In this document: in pieces, positions 1 through 10,172 of the stretch
Numbering within the stretch: the stretch's first letter is position 1
How the letters are laid out: the number at the start of each line of letters is the position of its first letter
Assembly (NCBI RefSeq): GCF_014295415.1
Contig: NZ_CP052909.1
Location: 434,001-498,000 of the forward strand
Origin: Constantimarinum furrinae
Lineage (GTDB): Bacteria > Bacteroidota > Bacteroidia > Flavobacteriales > Flavobacteriaceae
Reading direction: 5' to 3'
DNA: 64,000 nucleotides
The notes under the pieces: model-generated
Seen by the model: only the letters and a program-made list of their open reading frames with translations
The model's database searches: none
Told to the model about the DNA's origin: nothing
Program-made: the position numbers and the translations under genes

Positions 1-386
<386 letters not shown>

Positions 387-445
387 TCACGTTTGTTTTG
401 TATTAACACTACCTTTCAACGAGCAAAAATAAGTTTTTTTAACGT

Positions 446-1423
446 ATGTCTAAGGTTAAATATTACTACGATAGCGAAACCCTTTCCTATCGGAAAATAG
501 AAAAGAAAAAAGGACGCAAACTGGGAATATTCCTTTTGAGCCTTATGGGAATGCTCTTAAGCGGGTTCCTTCTGCTTGTTGTGTACCTTAACCTTCCTTA
601 TGTAGAAACTCCGAAAGAAAAAGCCCTAAAGCGGGAACTGAGTAATATGGAGTTACAATTCGAACTGTTAAATAAAAAAATGTCTCTGGCCGAATCCGTT
701 CTTAACGAAATTGCGGATCGGGATAATAACCTCTACCGAGTCTATTTTGAAGCCAATCCCATTCCCGAATCTCAGCGAAAAGCCGGTTTTGGAGGGGTAA
801 ACCGATACAAGGATCTGGAAGGATTTGACAACTCGAAACTCATTGTGGCTTCCAGCCGACGACTGGACATACTTACCAAACAAATAGTAGTGCAATCGCG
901 TTCCTTAGATGAAATTGCCCGACTTGCCGAAGAAAAAGAACAGCTGTTGTCGGCTATACCAGCCATACAGCCGGTAAAGAATGAAGATCTTACGCGTATG
1001 GCTTCCGGATTTGGTTACAGAACCGACCCGTTTACCAAAGCCACCAAGTTTCATTTTGGAATGGATTTCACCGCCCCCAGAGGAACTCCTATCTATGCAT
1101 CGGGTGATGGTGTTGTGACCCGTGCAGATAATACCGCTTCCGGCTACGGAAATCATATTAGAATTGATCATGGCTACGGCTATGAAAGTCTGTATGCCCA
1201 TTTGTATAAATACAATGTAAGACGCGGTCAAAAGGTAAAACGCGGAGACTTAATTGGATTTGTTGGGAGTACCGGCCGATCTGAAGCGCCTCACTTGCAC
1301 TATGAAATTTTTAAGGATGGTGAACGTATTAATCCTATCAATTTCTATTACGGAAACTTAAGTCCGCAGGAATTTGCCGAAATGCTCCAAAAGGCACAGC
1401 AGGAAAACCAATCTCTCGACTAA
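446..1423 (+). CDS. M23 family metallopeptidase (murein endopeptidase-like), membrane anchored
   Basis: This 325-residue protein has one membrane segment near residues 27-48, a coiled-coil-like stretch around residues 60-90 and a C-terminal LytM/M23 domain from about residue 185 to 300. The zinc-site motifs are HFGMDFTAP (H and D ligands) and HLHYEIF (final H), with YAHL between them, so the peptidase looks catalytically complete. Such enzymes cut peptide cross-links of peptidoglycan in the periplasm. It lies divergent to alaS, and its stop overlaps the ATG of the MerR gene by one base (TAATG), which suggests translational coupling. Confidence 0.93.
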   Translation: MSKVKYYYDSETLSYRKIEKKKGRKLGIFLLSLMGMLLSGFLLLVVYLNLPYVETPKEKALKRELSNMELQFELLNKKMSLAESVLNEIADRDNNLYRVYFEANPIPESQRKAGFGGVNRYKDLEGFDNSKLIVASSRRLDILTKQIVVQSRSLDEIARLAEEKEQLLSAIPAIQPVKNEDLTRMASGFGYRTDPFTKATKFHFGMDFTAPRGTPIYASGDGVVTRADNTASGYGNHIRIDHGYGYESLYAHLYKYNVRRGQKVKRGDLIGFVGSTGRSEAPHLHYEIFKDGERINPINFYYGNLSPQEFAEMLQKAQQENQSLD

Positions 1424-1752
1424 TGCATATAGAGCTTCCTGAAAAACTGTACTATAGCATTGGCGAAGTTGCCGAAGCCTTCGACGTAAATACTTCGCTC
1501 ATCCGTTTTTGGGAAAAGGAATTCGATGTTCTAAAACCTAAAAAGAATGCCAAGGGCAATCGGAAGTTTACTCCTACCGATATTAAGAATCTTGAATTGA
1601 TCTACCACTTGGTGAAGGAACGCGGATTTACATTAGAAGGTGCTAAAATTCATCTAAAAGAGAATAAGCAAAAGACACTCAATAAATTTGAGATCATCCG
1701 AAAATTAGAAACTATTAAATCTGAATTGCTCAAAATAAAGGATCATCTTTAA
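1423..1752 (+). CDS. MerR family transcriptional regulator
   Basis: This 109-residue protein starts with a MerR-type winged helix: YYSIGEVAEAFDVNTSLIRFWEKEF, then FTPTDIKNLELIYHLVKERGFTLEGAKIHL. The remaining 35 residues form the dimerisation helix, and there is no effector domain or cysteine-rich metal site. It overlaps the M23 gene by one base and is very probably in the same operon. Short stand-alone MerR proteins next to an M23 peptidase and alaS are typical of Flavobacteriaceae. The target is unknown; a link to cell-envelope control is inference from position only. Confidence 0.92.
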   Translation: MHIELPEKLYYSIGEVAEAFDVNTSLIRFWEKEFDVLKPKKNAKGNRKFTPTDIKNLELIYHLVKERGFTLEGAKIHLKENKQKTLNKFEIIRKLETIKSELLKIKDHL

Positions 1753-1818
1753 GATCTCTTATTCAGAAAGAAATGTCGTCGTTTACGCTTTTATTCGCAT
1801 CGACGTAAGACTTCGTCA

Positions 1819-2742
1819 TTAATTATACAAATTCTTACAGGTACATCTTGGTTTTGGAAACTCAAATTCGTAGTTCAGCATTAACTCGTGTGACCCTGCC
1901 GTGGCATAATTTAAATTCGAAGTAATATAATCGTAAGCATAACCCACCGAAAAGCCTTCAGTTAATTTAAAATTTAGCAGAGCTCCCAGTGAATCTCCCA
2001 AGCGGTAATTAGCCCCAATCCAGAGATTTTCATTGATAAGCATCATCGAAGAAATGTCGACCGAAATAGGGGCCCCATCGGTGTATTTAACGATAAATGC
2101 AGGCTTGATCTTTATATGCCTGTCAACATCAAGCAAATACCCCCCATTCAGGAAATAGGTCATCCGATCTAAAGAAAAATATTCGGTGTTATTTTTATAT
2201 CTGAAAATTTTTGGCGCCGATAATCCCAGGTAAAATGAATCTCCTCTAAAATAAAGCCCCACTCCAAAATTGGGGTCCCATTTGTAATCGACATTGGCAA
2301 GTTCGGGATCGTTATTGTATAGCGGGTCATTCAGCAATTCGTCATCCAGGCTGTATTTTCTGAAGCCGGCCTTTATTCCGAAGGTTAATTTATACTCATC
2401 GTAGGCATCCAGATCGATCTTGTATGAAATATCTGAATAGACATAGGTCATACGCTCAAATCCGAGTTTGTCGTTAATTACAGATAATCCAACTCCCAGG
2501 TTCGATTTCGGGATGGAAGTATGAGCCGACAGGGTTTGTGTTACCGGAGCTCCTTCTATACCCACCCACTGATTGCGATTCAGGACATTGATCACCATGA
2601 TCTCCCTCGATCCCGCATAGGCAGGATTAATGGAAATAGTATTATACATATATTGGGAAAACTGTGGTGTCTGCTGACACAGTCCCAATAGCGGAAACAG
2701 TATAAAATGGATCGTAACGAATATGTTCTTTACTTCTTTCAT
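1819..2742 (-). CDS. PorP/SprF family type IX secretion membrane protein
   Basis: This 307-residue protein has a signal peptide (residues 1-22, ending LGLCQQ) and then the family start QTPQFSQYMYNTISINPAYAGSR, typical of PorP/SprF outer-membrane proteins, followed by repeated amphipathic strands of a beta-barrel. In the family, SprF-like proteins work with T9SS to secrete or anchor one particular large surface protein encoded beside them. Here the ATG directly abuts the stop of the 1350-residue repeat protein (0-base gap), so the two are probably one operon in which this is the dedicated partner. Confidence 0.93.
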   Translation of the reverse strand: MKEVKNIFVTIHFILFPLLGLCQQTPQFSQYMYNTISINPAYAGSREIMVINVLNRNQWVGIEGAPVTQTLSAHTSIPKSNLGVGLSVINDKLGFERMTYVYSDISYKIDLDAYDEYKLTFGIKAGFRKYSLDDELLNDPLYNNDPELANVDYKWDPNFGVGLYFRGDSFYLGLSAPKIFRYKNNTEYFSLDRMTYFLNGGYLLDVDRHIKIKPAFIVKYTDGAPISVDISSMMLINENLWIGANYRLGDSLGALLNFKLTEGFSVGYAYDYITSNLNYATAGSHELMLNYEFEFPKPRCTCKNLYN

Positions 2743-5700
2743 TTAATCGGTTGTTAACAGTATAAATCCCTGAATTGGATCGATCTCACTATTCTTAAGG
2801 GTAACTACATAATAATACGTGCCTGAGGGTAAAAATTCTGAAGACCCAAAGGCTGTTGATGGTGACAGTCCGTTCCAATCATTTTCGTAATTATCCTGCC
2901 TAAAAACATTAACACCCCAACGGTTAAAAAGATCCACATGCACCGAAACTGCACATTCTGAATTTCGCTCGGGGTTTACGACATAGGTCACCTTAAAAAA
3001 ATCATTATAGCCATCATTATTGGCAGTCACGAGCTTCGAAATGGTAACATCATCCCTGGAAGTGATGCAGGGAATATTCGCACAATTATCGTTTACTACG
3101 AGGGTTACATGGGTAAGCCAGTAACATTCATTCTCGGTATATCGATAGGTGAAATTATAAGTTCCAACTCCCGAAAATAGTGGATTAAAGAGAGTTCCGT
3201 TTAGAAGATGCATGGATTCGCTTTCCCATTCTCCGTTAAGAGCGGATGTATTTGAGATCATATTATTGAGGTCAACCGGGGCGTCCAGGGTACAGAGAAC
3301 AAGGGTTTCTTCGGTTTCTTCAAATTCGGGTCTCACATGTATGGTCTGCCGCACGGTTTCACTGTTGTTACAATCGTCGGTAACCAACCATTCACGAATA
3401 AGGTCATAATTTAACGGATCGATCTCAACGATGTCTTCTGTAAAATGAATATCCAACACTTGGGAACAATTATCTGTAAAATCCAACAACGGAATATCGG
3501 GTATCGCTTCACAGTTTATTGTAATTTCGGGCTCATAGAAAGTGATCAATTCTGGCTTGATATCATCCTTTACGATAATTAGCTGAGTGACCTCAACCGA
3601 ATTTCCGCAGGCATCCGTAACACTATAGGTACGGGTAATGGTTTCAGGGCAGGTATTATTGTCAGACACATCCGAAACAAAGGCCACCACAGGCACCGAA
3701 CAGTTATCGGCTTCATCGGTTACCACATTGATATCGGGTGCAGGCACATCGGCGATACACTGTACGTTGATGGGTGCCGGATTTGATGCTGTGGGTAGAA
3801 TATCATCGTTCACAATGATGAATTGGTCTACCGTGATCGAATTTCCGCAGGCATCTGTAACGCTGTAAGTTCGGGTAATGGTTTGAGGACAAGTGTTATT
3901 GTCGGATACGTCCGAAACAAAAGCCACCACAGGCACCGAACAGTTATCGGCTTCATCGGTTACCACATTGATATCGGGAGCGGGTACATCGGCGATACAT
4001 TGTACATTGATGGGTCCAGGGTTTGTGGCTGTAGGCAAAATATCGTCGTTCACGATGATCAATTGGTCTACCGTGATCGAATTTCCGCAGGCATCCGTAA
4101 CACTATAAGTTCGGGTAATGGTTTGAGGACAAGTGTTATTGTCGGATACGTCCGAAACAAAAGCCACCACAGGCACCGAACAGTTATCGGCTTCATCGGT
4201 CACTACAGTAATATCGGGGGCAGGCACATCGGCGATACATTGTTCATTGATGGGAGCCGGATTTGATGCTGTGGGTAGAATATCATCATTCACAATGATC
4301 AATTGGTCTACCGTGATCGAATTTCCGCAGGCATCCGTAACGCTATAGGTACGGGTAATGGTTTCAGGGCAGGTATTATTGTCGGAAACGTCCGAAACAA
4401 AAGCCACCACAGGTACCGAACAGTTATCGGCTTCATCGGTCACTACAGTAATATCGGGAGCGGGTACATCGGCGATACACTGTACGTTGATGGGAGCCGG
4501 ATTTGATGCCGTGGGCAGTATATCATCATTCACAATGATCAATTGGTCTACCGTGATCAAATTTCCGCAGGCATCCGTTATGCTGTATGTACGGGTAATG
4601 GTTTCAGGGCAGGTATTATTGTCGGATACGTCCGAAACAAAAGCCACCACAGGTACCGAACAGTTATCGGATTCATCGGTCACTACAGTAATATCGGGTG
4701 AAGGCACATCGGCAATACATTGTACATTGATGGGAGCCGGATTTGATGCCGTGGGCAGTATATCATCATTCACAATGATCAATTGGTCTACCGTGATCGA
4801 ATTTCCGCAAGCATCCGTAACGCTATAGGTACGGGTAATGGTTTCAGGACAGGTATTGTTGTCAGATACATCCGAAACAAAGGCCACCACAGGCACCGAA
4901 CAGTTATCGGCTTCATCGGTCACTACAGTAATATCGGGTACAGGCACATCAGCAATACATTGTACGTAGATGGGAGCCGGATTTGATGCCGTGGGCGGAA
5001 TGACATCGGTTATGGTTATGACCTGAACATAATCGGCAATGGTGACACCACAGGCATCAGTAAAATTCCATGTATTGGTATAAGTACCGGTACCCGGACA
5101 GCTACCCTGTACAAAAGGGCCGGAAGTTTTTTGCAAAGTAAACGTACATTTATCGGGTTCAGGTTCTAGATTTTGAGCATTCTGAAGGGCCGTAGAATCT
5201 TCACAGCTCACGGTGGCATCAAGAGCTCCCGGCGCTGTTAGCCAATTTACCACAGGCTGATTTACCAGTACCGCATATGGTAGGGGCGTACAGGAATTAG
5301 GATCTGAAGTACTCGTAGAGATCACAGGGTCCGGATTCTCATCCCCTATATAACTGGCTGTAAACTGAAGGTCGAATGACAAGTCGCAGTTCTGTTCCAG
5401 AAAATAACATTCGTCATTAACCTCAAGTTCAATAGGAATGTTTATTGGAGGATCACCGACGTCCAGCAGACCGTTATTGATCGAAAAGTCCAGAGCACCG
5501 GTTCCGGCATTATAAGTATATGTAACTCCCGGCGGCAAATTTGTAATAGGAAGCAAGGTTGCCTGCGGGGGTATGATAGTAGACAGATTTACGTTCAAGG
5601 CATTGTCATTCCCTGTATTTTCAATACTGAAATTAAAGCCAATAATATCCCCGGGGTTTGCAGGATTTGAGCCCGAAGTTTGGGTAATGACCATTGGATT

Positions 5701-6795
5701 CAGGCTTGGCTGATATACCTCAACAGCAAGTCCCAGTAGATATAAGCCGTATACTTCTTGGGTCGATGTTAGTCTTAATGTAGCGCTTGTTTGGTTGTTT
5801 GTAATGATCGAATTTCCCGGATTATCCAGTTGAAATACAGCGGCATCGAAGCCCAGTGTGTTGGTACTTGCGGGGTTCCGGTCTGTATAATTTCCGCCTC
5901 CTGTGGTGATCCGGCTATTAAAGAAATTATTTGCATTCCGAAGTGGTGCTGTGATATCCACAAAATTATTCGCAACATCCAGGATTTGAAGTCGATCTCC
6001 GGTTAGGTTTCTGTCTCCTTCCAGCACTCCCATAACGATGTTTGCATTTACGTTTCCAACGGGTGTGGTTTGAAAACCATTAAAATTGATATCAAAATCA
6101 TTCACCTGAGCTGTAACGTGGGCATAACCATCGAAAAGAGTGATATTTTTTGGGGGTAGCTCCGGACTCTCATACACAAAAACGATCTGCCATCCACCCG
6201 AGGTTCCAACATTGGCATGACTCAACTCCCCTTCGGCTGCTTCCACATTGGCAACTTGATACCTTCCATATTTATCGGGGAGTGACATCACCTGTTGTGT
6301 GATGTCCTTTACACAGATATAAGGATCATTACTAAAGTGCGTTGTTCTTCCTCTAAAGATCACATCGTCTGCCGTAAGGGTTGTATAGGCCGTCTCACCC
6401 GGCAGCATGAGCTTAATATCGTTAAAATTCCAACTGGGCTGATTGTCGTTCCCATTTGGCAATTCGGTATCGGCAGCGGCCCAATACAGATAGGCTTTAA
6501 ACACTGTAATACAATTTACCGACAGGTTTGGATTGGTAAAATTGGCGCTACTGGAATTGAAAGTTGATGGGTCATTGTCTATATCGACATAGACATTATC
6601 ATCAAAATTGTGGTTATCACTATTTCCATTATAGTTCCCGGTTGCAGTACGGGAGAGCATATTATTGGCTATAATGGTAAAATCTCCATTGAGTGATTCG
6701 CTAAAACGAACACTAAAAGGTTCCTGGACCTGAGCCCAAAGACCAATGTTCATTAGTGAAATACACAACCATAAAATAGTAGTTCTTTTGATCAT
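2743..6795 (-). CDS. Large secreted repeat protein with gliding-motility-associated (T9SS type B) C-terminal domain
   Basis: This 1350-residue surface protein has a signal peptide (about residues 1-21, ending LWAQ). A long adhesin-like N-terminal region follows, with a DUF11-like segment near residues 375-450. Residues from about 602 to 1081 are six tandem 80-residue repeats of HYR type (motifs VQCIADVP, NCSVPVVAFVSD, YSVTDACGN). The last 90 residues are a CHU_C/type B sorting domain (NDGYNDFF, FNRWGVNVF, NDWNG, SGTYYYVVTL). Type B cargo is exported by T9SS and held at the surface with the help of a PorP/SprF partner, which is the next gene. The role could be adhesion or gliding; the sequence does not decide this. 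Confidence 0.9.
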   Translation of the reverse strand: MIKRTTILWLCISLMNIGLWAQVQEPFSVRFSESLNGDFTIIANNMLSRTATGNYNGNSDNHNFDDNVYVDIDNDPSTFNSSSANFTNPNLSVNCITVFKAYLYWAAADTELPNGNDNQPSWNFNDIKLMLPGETAYTTLTADDVIFRGRTTHFSNDPYICVKDITQQVMSLPDKYGRYQVANVEAAEGELSHANVGTSGGWQIVFVYESPELPPKNITLFDGYAHVTAQVNDFDINFNGFQTTPVGNVNANIVMGVLEGDRNLTGDRLQILDVANNFVDITAPLRNANNFFNSRITTGGGNYTDRNPASTNTLGFDAAVFQLDNPGNSIITNNQTSATLRLTSTQEVYGLYLLGLAVEVYQPSLNPMVITQTSGSNPANPGDIIGFNFSIENTGNDNALNVNLSTIIPPQATLLPITNLPPGVTYTYNAGTGALDFSINNGLLDVGDPPINIPIELEVNDECYFLEQNCDLSFDLQFTASYIGDENPDPVISTSTSDPNSCTPLPYAVLVNQPVVNWLTAPGALDATVSCEDSTALQNAQNLEPEPDKCTFTLQKTSGPFVQGSCPGTGTYTNTWNFTDACGVTIADYVQVITITDVIPPTASNPAPIYVQCIADVPVPDITVVTDEADNCSVPVVAFVSDVSDNNTCPETITRTYSVTDACGNSITVDQLIIVNDDILPTASNPAPINVQCIADVPSPDITVVTDESDNCSVPVVAFVSDVSDNNTCPETITRTYSITDACGNLITVDQLIIVNDDILPTASNPAPINVQCIADVPAPDITVVTDEADNCSVPVVAFVSDVSDNNTCPETITRTYSVTDACGNSITVDQLIIVNDDILPTASNPAPINEQCIADVPAPDITVVTDEADNCSVPVVAFVSDVSDNNTCPQTITRTYSVTDACGNSITVDQLIIVNDDILPTATNPGPINVQCIADVPAPDINVVTDEADNCSVPVVAFVSDVSDNNTCPQTITRTYSVTDACGNSITVDQFIIVNDDILPTASNPAPINVQCIADVPAPDINVVTDEADNCSVPVVAFVSDVSDNNTCPETITRTYSVTDACGNSVEVTQLIIVKDDIKPELITFYEPEITINCEAIPDIPLLDFTDNCSQVLDIHFTEDIVEIDPLNYDLIREWLVTDDCNNSETVRQTIHVRPEFEETEETLVLCTLDAPVDLNNMISNTSALNGEWESESMHLLNGTLFNPLFSGVGTYNFTYRYTENECYWLTHVTLVVNDNCANIPCITSRDDVTISKLVTANNDGYNDFFKVTYVVNPERNSECAVSVHVDLFNRWGVNVFRQDNYENDWNGLSPSTAFGSSEFLPSGTYYYVVTLKNSEIDPIQGFILLTTD
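3553..4992 (-). repeat. Six in-frame 240-bp tandem repeats (HYR-like domains)
   Basis: Six copies of 240 bp lie exactly in register (for example atttccgca at 3601, 3841, 4081, 4321, 4561 and 4801). Each encodes 80 residues from TASNPAPIN to NDDILP. The copies differ by only a few bases, showing recent duplication or gene conversion. Changes include ESDNC for EADNC in copy 2, PQTIT for PETIT in copies 4 and 5, and a diverged end (VTQLIIVKDDIKP) in copy 6. Confidence 0.93.
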
Positions 6796-7227
6796 AAAAA
6801 TTCCTTACAAAAGGGTTACTTCAGTATTTACTTTGTAACTAATAACTATTGTGAGGTAATTTTCTTCGGAAGGAAATCTTCCGTTTTTCAGAGTAATATG
6901 GCAGTATAGATGTGTGTGAGATACTATGCTGCGGTAACAAGTATAGTGGATAAATCAGTTTAAATGCAATTATTTCAGATGAAATACATTATTTTTTAAC
7001 ATAAAATGTTAAAATTTAACATATTTAAGGAAATATCTTACACTTTTTGGAAGTAATTGCGCATTAATATTTTCGATTTTACCGAATTAAAATACTTATT
7101 TACAGCCCTTTGAAGAATTATTTTATAGCGTAAATGATAGCTAACGTCTGGTTTCTGAAACTTCAGGAATTAAAAATCGCGTAGCCTCCTTCGGCTGACT
7201 TGCATTTAGAAAGAATTAAATTCATAA
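6796..7227. other. 432-base intergenic region, AT-rich
   Basis: This gap lies between the start of the repeat protein gene and the stop of the TonB-type receptor gene. It is strongly AT-rich (run of A/T around 6955-7130) and has no open frame with a recognisable product. It presumably holds the promoter of the large secreted protein gene and the 3' end signals of the receptor gene, but no clear -7 element or strong terminator stem was found. Confidence 0.5.
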
Positions 7228-10002
7228 TCACTGGAACATAAATCCGCCGCCACCGGTTTCGCCCTTTTTTCCCAACGTATTGAATTTGTAACTAAAGCCC
7301 ACCATAAAATAACGCTGTAATACGGTACTCTGAATATCCTGAATATAATCGGAATTAGAGGTCCGTCTTGCATTGGTATTCTGATCGAGCAGATCGTACA
7401 CTTTTAAAGTAATCAAGCCCTTATCCTGCATAATAGAATACGCCAGCGAACTGTTCCAGAACACCGAACTCTTCTGAAAGCCATCGGCTACATTGGGATT
7501 GTAATTATAATTTACATCGTTATTCCATTCCAGCTTTTCGGGAAAGTTGGTGGTGGTTCTTAAGCGAAATTCGTGTTCTATGTAATTTCTATCTTCAAAC
7601 AGCGAGAGATCAAAGGTATTTTCACTGTACAAAATATTATAGGACGGATCAATTTCAAGGAGTCCGTCCCATGAAAAACCAACTCCGATGCTCGGTCCGT
7701 AGGTGATCGTCTCACTGGCATACTGCCGGTCATTATTAAAATTGATCGTACGATTCCCGTTTACACTCATACTTAAATTATAGCGAATGCTTCTAATACT
7801 GTCCAGTTTCTTGCTCTTGTTGTACCCGGCGTTGGTATTAAATCGGAAGTTCCCTTTTACGTTAGCATAGGTGGTATTGCGCACAAAATTTTCATCGATG
7901 GTAGTTTTAGAAACCACTTCATCGTTAGTGATATTTAAATTGCCATGACTATAGAAGCCCGATCTGGTTTGAAAATCGTAGTTATTAAGTCCGAAGTACA
8001 CATTATGACTATTGGACGGACTCAAGTTGGGATTTCCCTGAATGATGTTCAGCGGATCTGAAACGTCGATATAAGGGGATAACTGAGACACCGAAGGAGC
8101 ATTATTATTGAGATAATATCCTGAGTACATGCTGAATTTCTGACTGAACCTGTAGCTTAAATTCGCTCCAAGTTCTACGGCATTAAAATCACTTGTAAAA
8201 TTAATATTGCGAAGCGCATCATTACTTTCGAGGGTTCGAAGCACATATCCTGTTCTGAATCCAATCCGCAATTTTTCATCGTTGTAACGAATCCCAACTT
8301 CGGGCCTGGAACTATTGTTAGTATTGGTAAAATTGGTGCTTTGGTCGATATTAAAACTAGAATAGGATGCACTGCTCTCATCGAAATCGAAAACACTTTG
8401 AAGATCCCTTCTCCGATCGGTGTTGTAGGCATACTCCAGATCGACAAAGAGTTTCTTGGTGATTATCGGGATGCGAAATTCTCCCGAGACCTTGTATTGA
8501 TCCGATCCCTGTTCACCGTTGGTCAATTGATCTCTAACCACCGATTGAGGATCATCACCAAATATCTGCGTATTGGATTGCAACAAGGCATCGTTAGTAG
8601 ATTTCTCATTGTCATTATCGAACTCGAATCTAAAGAAACCACCTCCGGCACCAAACTTCTTTGTCACCGTGAGATCGTTGCTGAATACTTTGCGATCGCT
8701 ATCGGAGTTTCTATAGGTAGTAGAACTGTTGGAAAGCTGGCCATTTAATTGACGGGTTTCCTCATTGTTCTCAAACCGCGAATTCCCGATGGAATAGCGA
8801 ATTTGTGGTCTGATGTTGATGAGAAAGGTGGAGTCTACCTCGGTTTTAAACGCCATATTTGCTGTGTGCCCATCCGAATTGCTTCGGGTGGTGGACACTG
8901 TGTTAGAAAAATAGCGATCGTCCGGAAGTATATTCTCCCGACTTCTTATTTCGTCGTTAAAGGAATTTGATGCCGAGTAAAAATAATCGGTTGTGATATC
9001 AGTCTTCTCACCCAGATCATCGGCATAGTTTGCGCCGGCCGTTCTGGAATTTGTTATACCGTCACCTCCCCCAAAAGAACGTCCGTCGATATTGAAGGTC
9101 CCATTGTCGCTTACGCTCATATAACGTGCATTGCCAAACATTTTTTGAATCTCTCCAAAACTGAAGCCCGGAGAGTTTATGTTATTTCCACCGGCCAGGA
9201 CACTGAGGCGAACATCGTTGTCGAAATAGTTAAAGAGGCCTGCATATTCAAAACGCTCATCGGTACCCGCTCCGGCCGCGACCCTGCCAAAGATCCCTTT
9301 GTTCTTTTCTTCATCTATGGTGATATTGATCGTTTTATTCTCATCGTCTCCCGTTTCGCCTGTAAAGGCTTCCGACTCGGTTTTGGTGTCGGTCACCTGA
9401 ATTTTATCTACGATCTCTTTGGTAAGGTTACGTGTAGCAATGGTAGGATCGTCTCCAAAAAACGGTTTCCCGTTCACCAGGATCTTATTTACTGGTTTTC
9501 CGTTTACGGTGATCTGCCCTTCGGCATCTACTTCCACCCCCGGTAATTCTTTTAAGAGGTCCTCCACATTGGCCCCTTTTTTTGTTTTAAATGAGGCCAC
9601 ATTAAATTCAAGTGTATCCTTTTTAATGGTGACGGGAGCTCTGCTTGCAGTTACCACTACATCTTTGAGACTTTCGGCTTGTTGTCCCATTTCAATGGTA
9701 CCCAGATCAATGGAAGCTTGTTTAAGATCGATCCTTTTATAATAAGCGCTGTAACCGGTATATGAAATGTTTAAATTAACAGCAGGAGAAGCGGTTTCAA
9801 ATTTAAGTTGAAATTCTCCCTTTTTATTGCTAATAGTGTACGTGAGTAGGGTGGTATCTTTTACGCTTTCGGCATAAATCGTCGCCGATTCCAACGGATC
9901 GCCTTGAGCGAGATCTATTATTTTTCCTGAAAGCGTGTATTCCTGAGAATAACTGAAAAACGACAAAAAGCCAAATAGCACCAATAAGAAAAGATTTCGC
10001 AT
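7228..10002 (-). CDS. TonB-dependent receptor-like outer membrane beta-barrel protein
   Basis: Translation from the ATG at 10002 gives 924 residues beginning MRNLFLLVLFGFLSFFSYSQ, a clean signal peptide; an in-frame ATG at 10032 would add ten residues without a better signal. A carboxypeptidase-regulatory-like domain (YTLSGKIIDLAQGDPLESATIYAE) comes first, then a plug-like region (LEFNVASFKTKKGANVEDLLKELPGV, with GQITVNGKPVNKILVNGKPFFG) and a long barrel ending in VGFSYKFNTLGKKGETGGGGFMFQ. The family resembles SusC-type receptors but belongs to the 'outer membrane beta-barrel' group without a nearby SusD. The substrate is unknown. It is monocistronic as far as can be seen. Confidence 0.9.
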   Translation of the reverse strand: MRNLFLLVLFGFLSFFSYSQEYTLSGKIIDLAQGDPLESATIYAESVKDTTLLTYTISNKKGEFQLKFETASPAVNLNISYTGYSAYYKRIDLKQASIDLGTIEMGQQAESLKDVVVTASRAPVTIKKDTLEFNVASFKTKKGANVEDLLKELPGVEVDAEGQITVNGKPVNKILVNGKPFFGDDPTIATRNLTKEIVDKIQVTDTKTESEAFTGETGDDENKTINITIDEEKNKGIFGRVAAGAGTDERFEYAGLFNYFDNDVRLSVLAGGNNINSPGFSFGEIQKMFGNARYMSVSDNGTFNIDGRSFGGGDGITNSRTAGANYADDLGEKTDITTDYFYSASNSFNDEIRSRENILPDDRYFSNTVSTTRSNSDGHTANMAFKTEVDSTFLINIRPQIRYSIGNSRFENNEETRQLNGQLSNSSTTYRNSDSDRKVFSNDLTVTKKFGAGGGFFRFEFDNDNEKSTNDALLQSNTQIFGDDPQSVVRDQLTNGEQGSDQYKVSGEFRIPIITKKLFVDLEYAYNTDRRRDLQSVFDFDESSASYSSFNIDQSTNFTNTNNSSRPEVGIRYNDEKLRIGFRTGYVLRTLESNDALRNINFTSDFNAVELGANLSYRFSQKFSMYSGYYLNNNAPSVSQLSPYIDVSDPLNIIQGNPNLSPSNSHNVYFGLNNYDFQTRSGFYSHGNLNITNDEVVSKTTIDENFVRNTTYANVKGNFRFNTNAGYNKSKKLDSIRSIRYNLSMSVNGNRTINFNNDRQYASETITYGPSIGVGFSWDGLLEIDPSYNILYSENTFDLSLFEDRNYIEHEFRLRTTTNFPEKLEWNNDVNYNYNPNVADGFQKSSVFWNSSLAYSIMQDKGLITLKVYDLLDQNTNARRTSNSDYIQDIQSTVLQRYFMVGFSYKFNTLGKKGETGGGGFMFQ

Positions 10003-10037
10003 GCGTTTTGTTAGTAGTTGATCGTTGAACAAAACGT

Positions 10038-10045
10038 CAAATATA
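10038..10045 (-). promoter_or_regulatory. -7 promoter element of the TonB-type receptor gene
   Basis: Read on the minus strand this is TATATTTG, a perfect TAnnTTTG element, about 35 bases before the ATG at 10002. Its position would place the transcript start inside or just before the upstream in-frame ATG at 10032, which favours the shorter start. Confidence 0.45.
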
Positions 10046-10123
10046 GCAGAGTGATGCGAATGGTATCATGTTACCGGTGTACCTTAACATATTCTTAACG
10101 TTGAGGGGTTTACCACGGCAAAT

Positions 10124-10152
10124 AAAAAAAGCCCCGCAACAGCGGAGCTTTT
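10124..10152 (-). terminator. Rho-independent terminator after the T9SS cargo gene
   Basis: On the minus strand AGCTCCGC-TGTT-GCGGGGCT forms an 8-bp stem with one mismatch, followed by seven T. It lies about 25 bases past the stop of the gene ending at 10173. Confidence 0.8.
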
Positions 10153-10172
10153 AATATAAAGATATTCAATGA

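Noticed and set aside
3823-4266. Open frames on the plus strand across the repeat region
   Set aside because: They are antisense shadows of the six HYR repeats, repeat with the same 240-base period and have no start signals or family features.
3553-4992. Regular repeats as a CRISPR array
   Set aside because: The unit is 240 bp, coding and without unique spacers.
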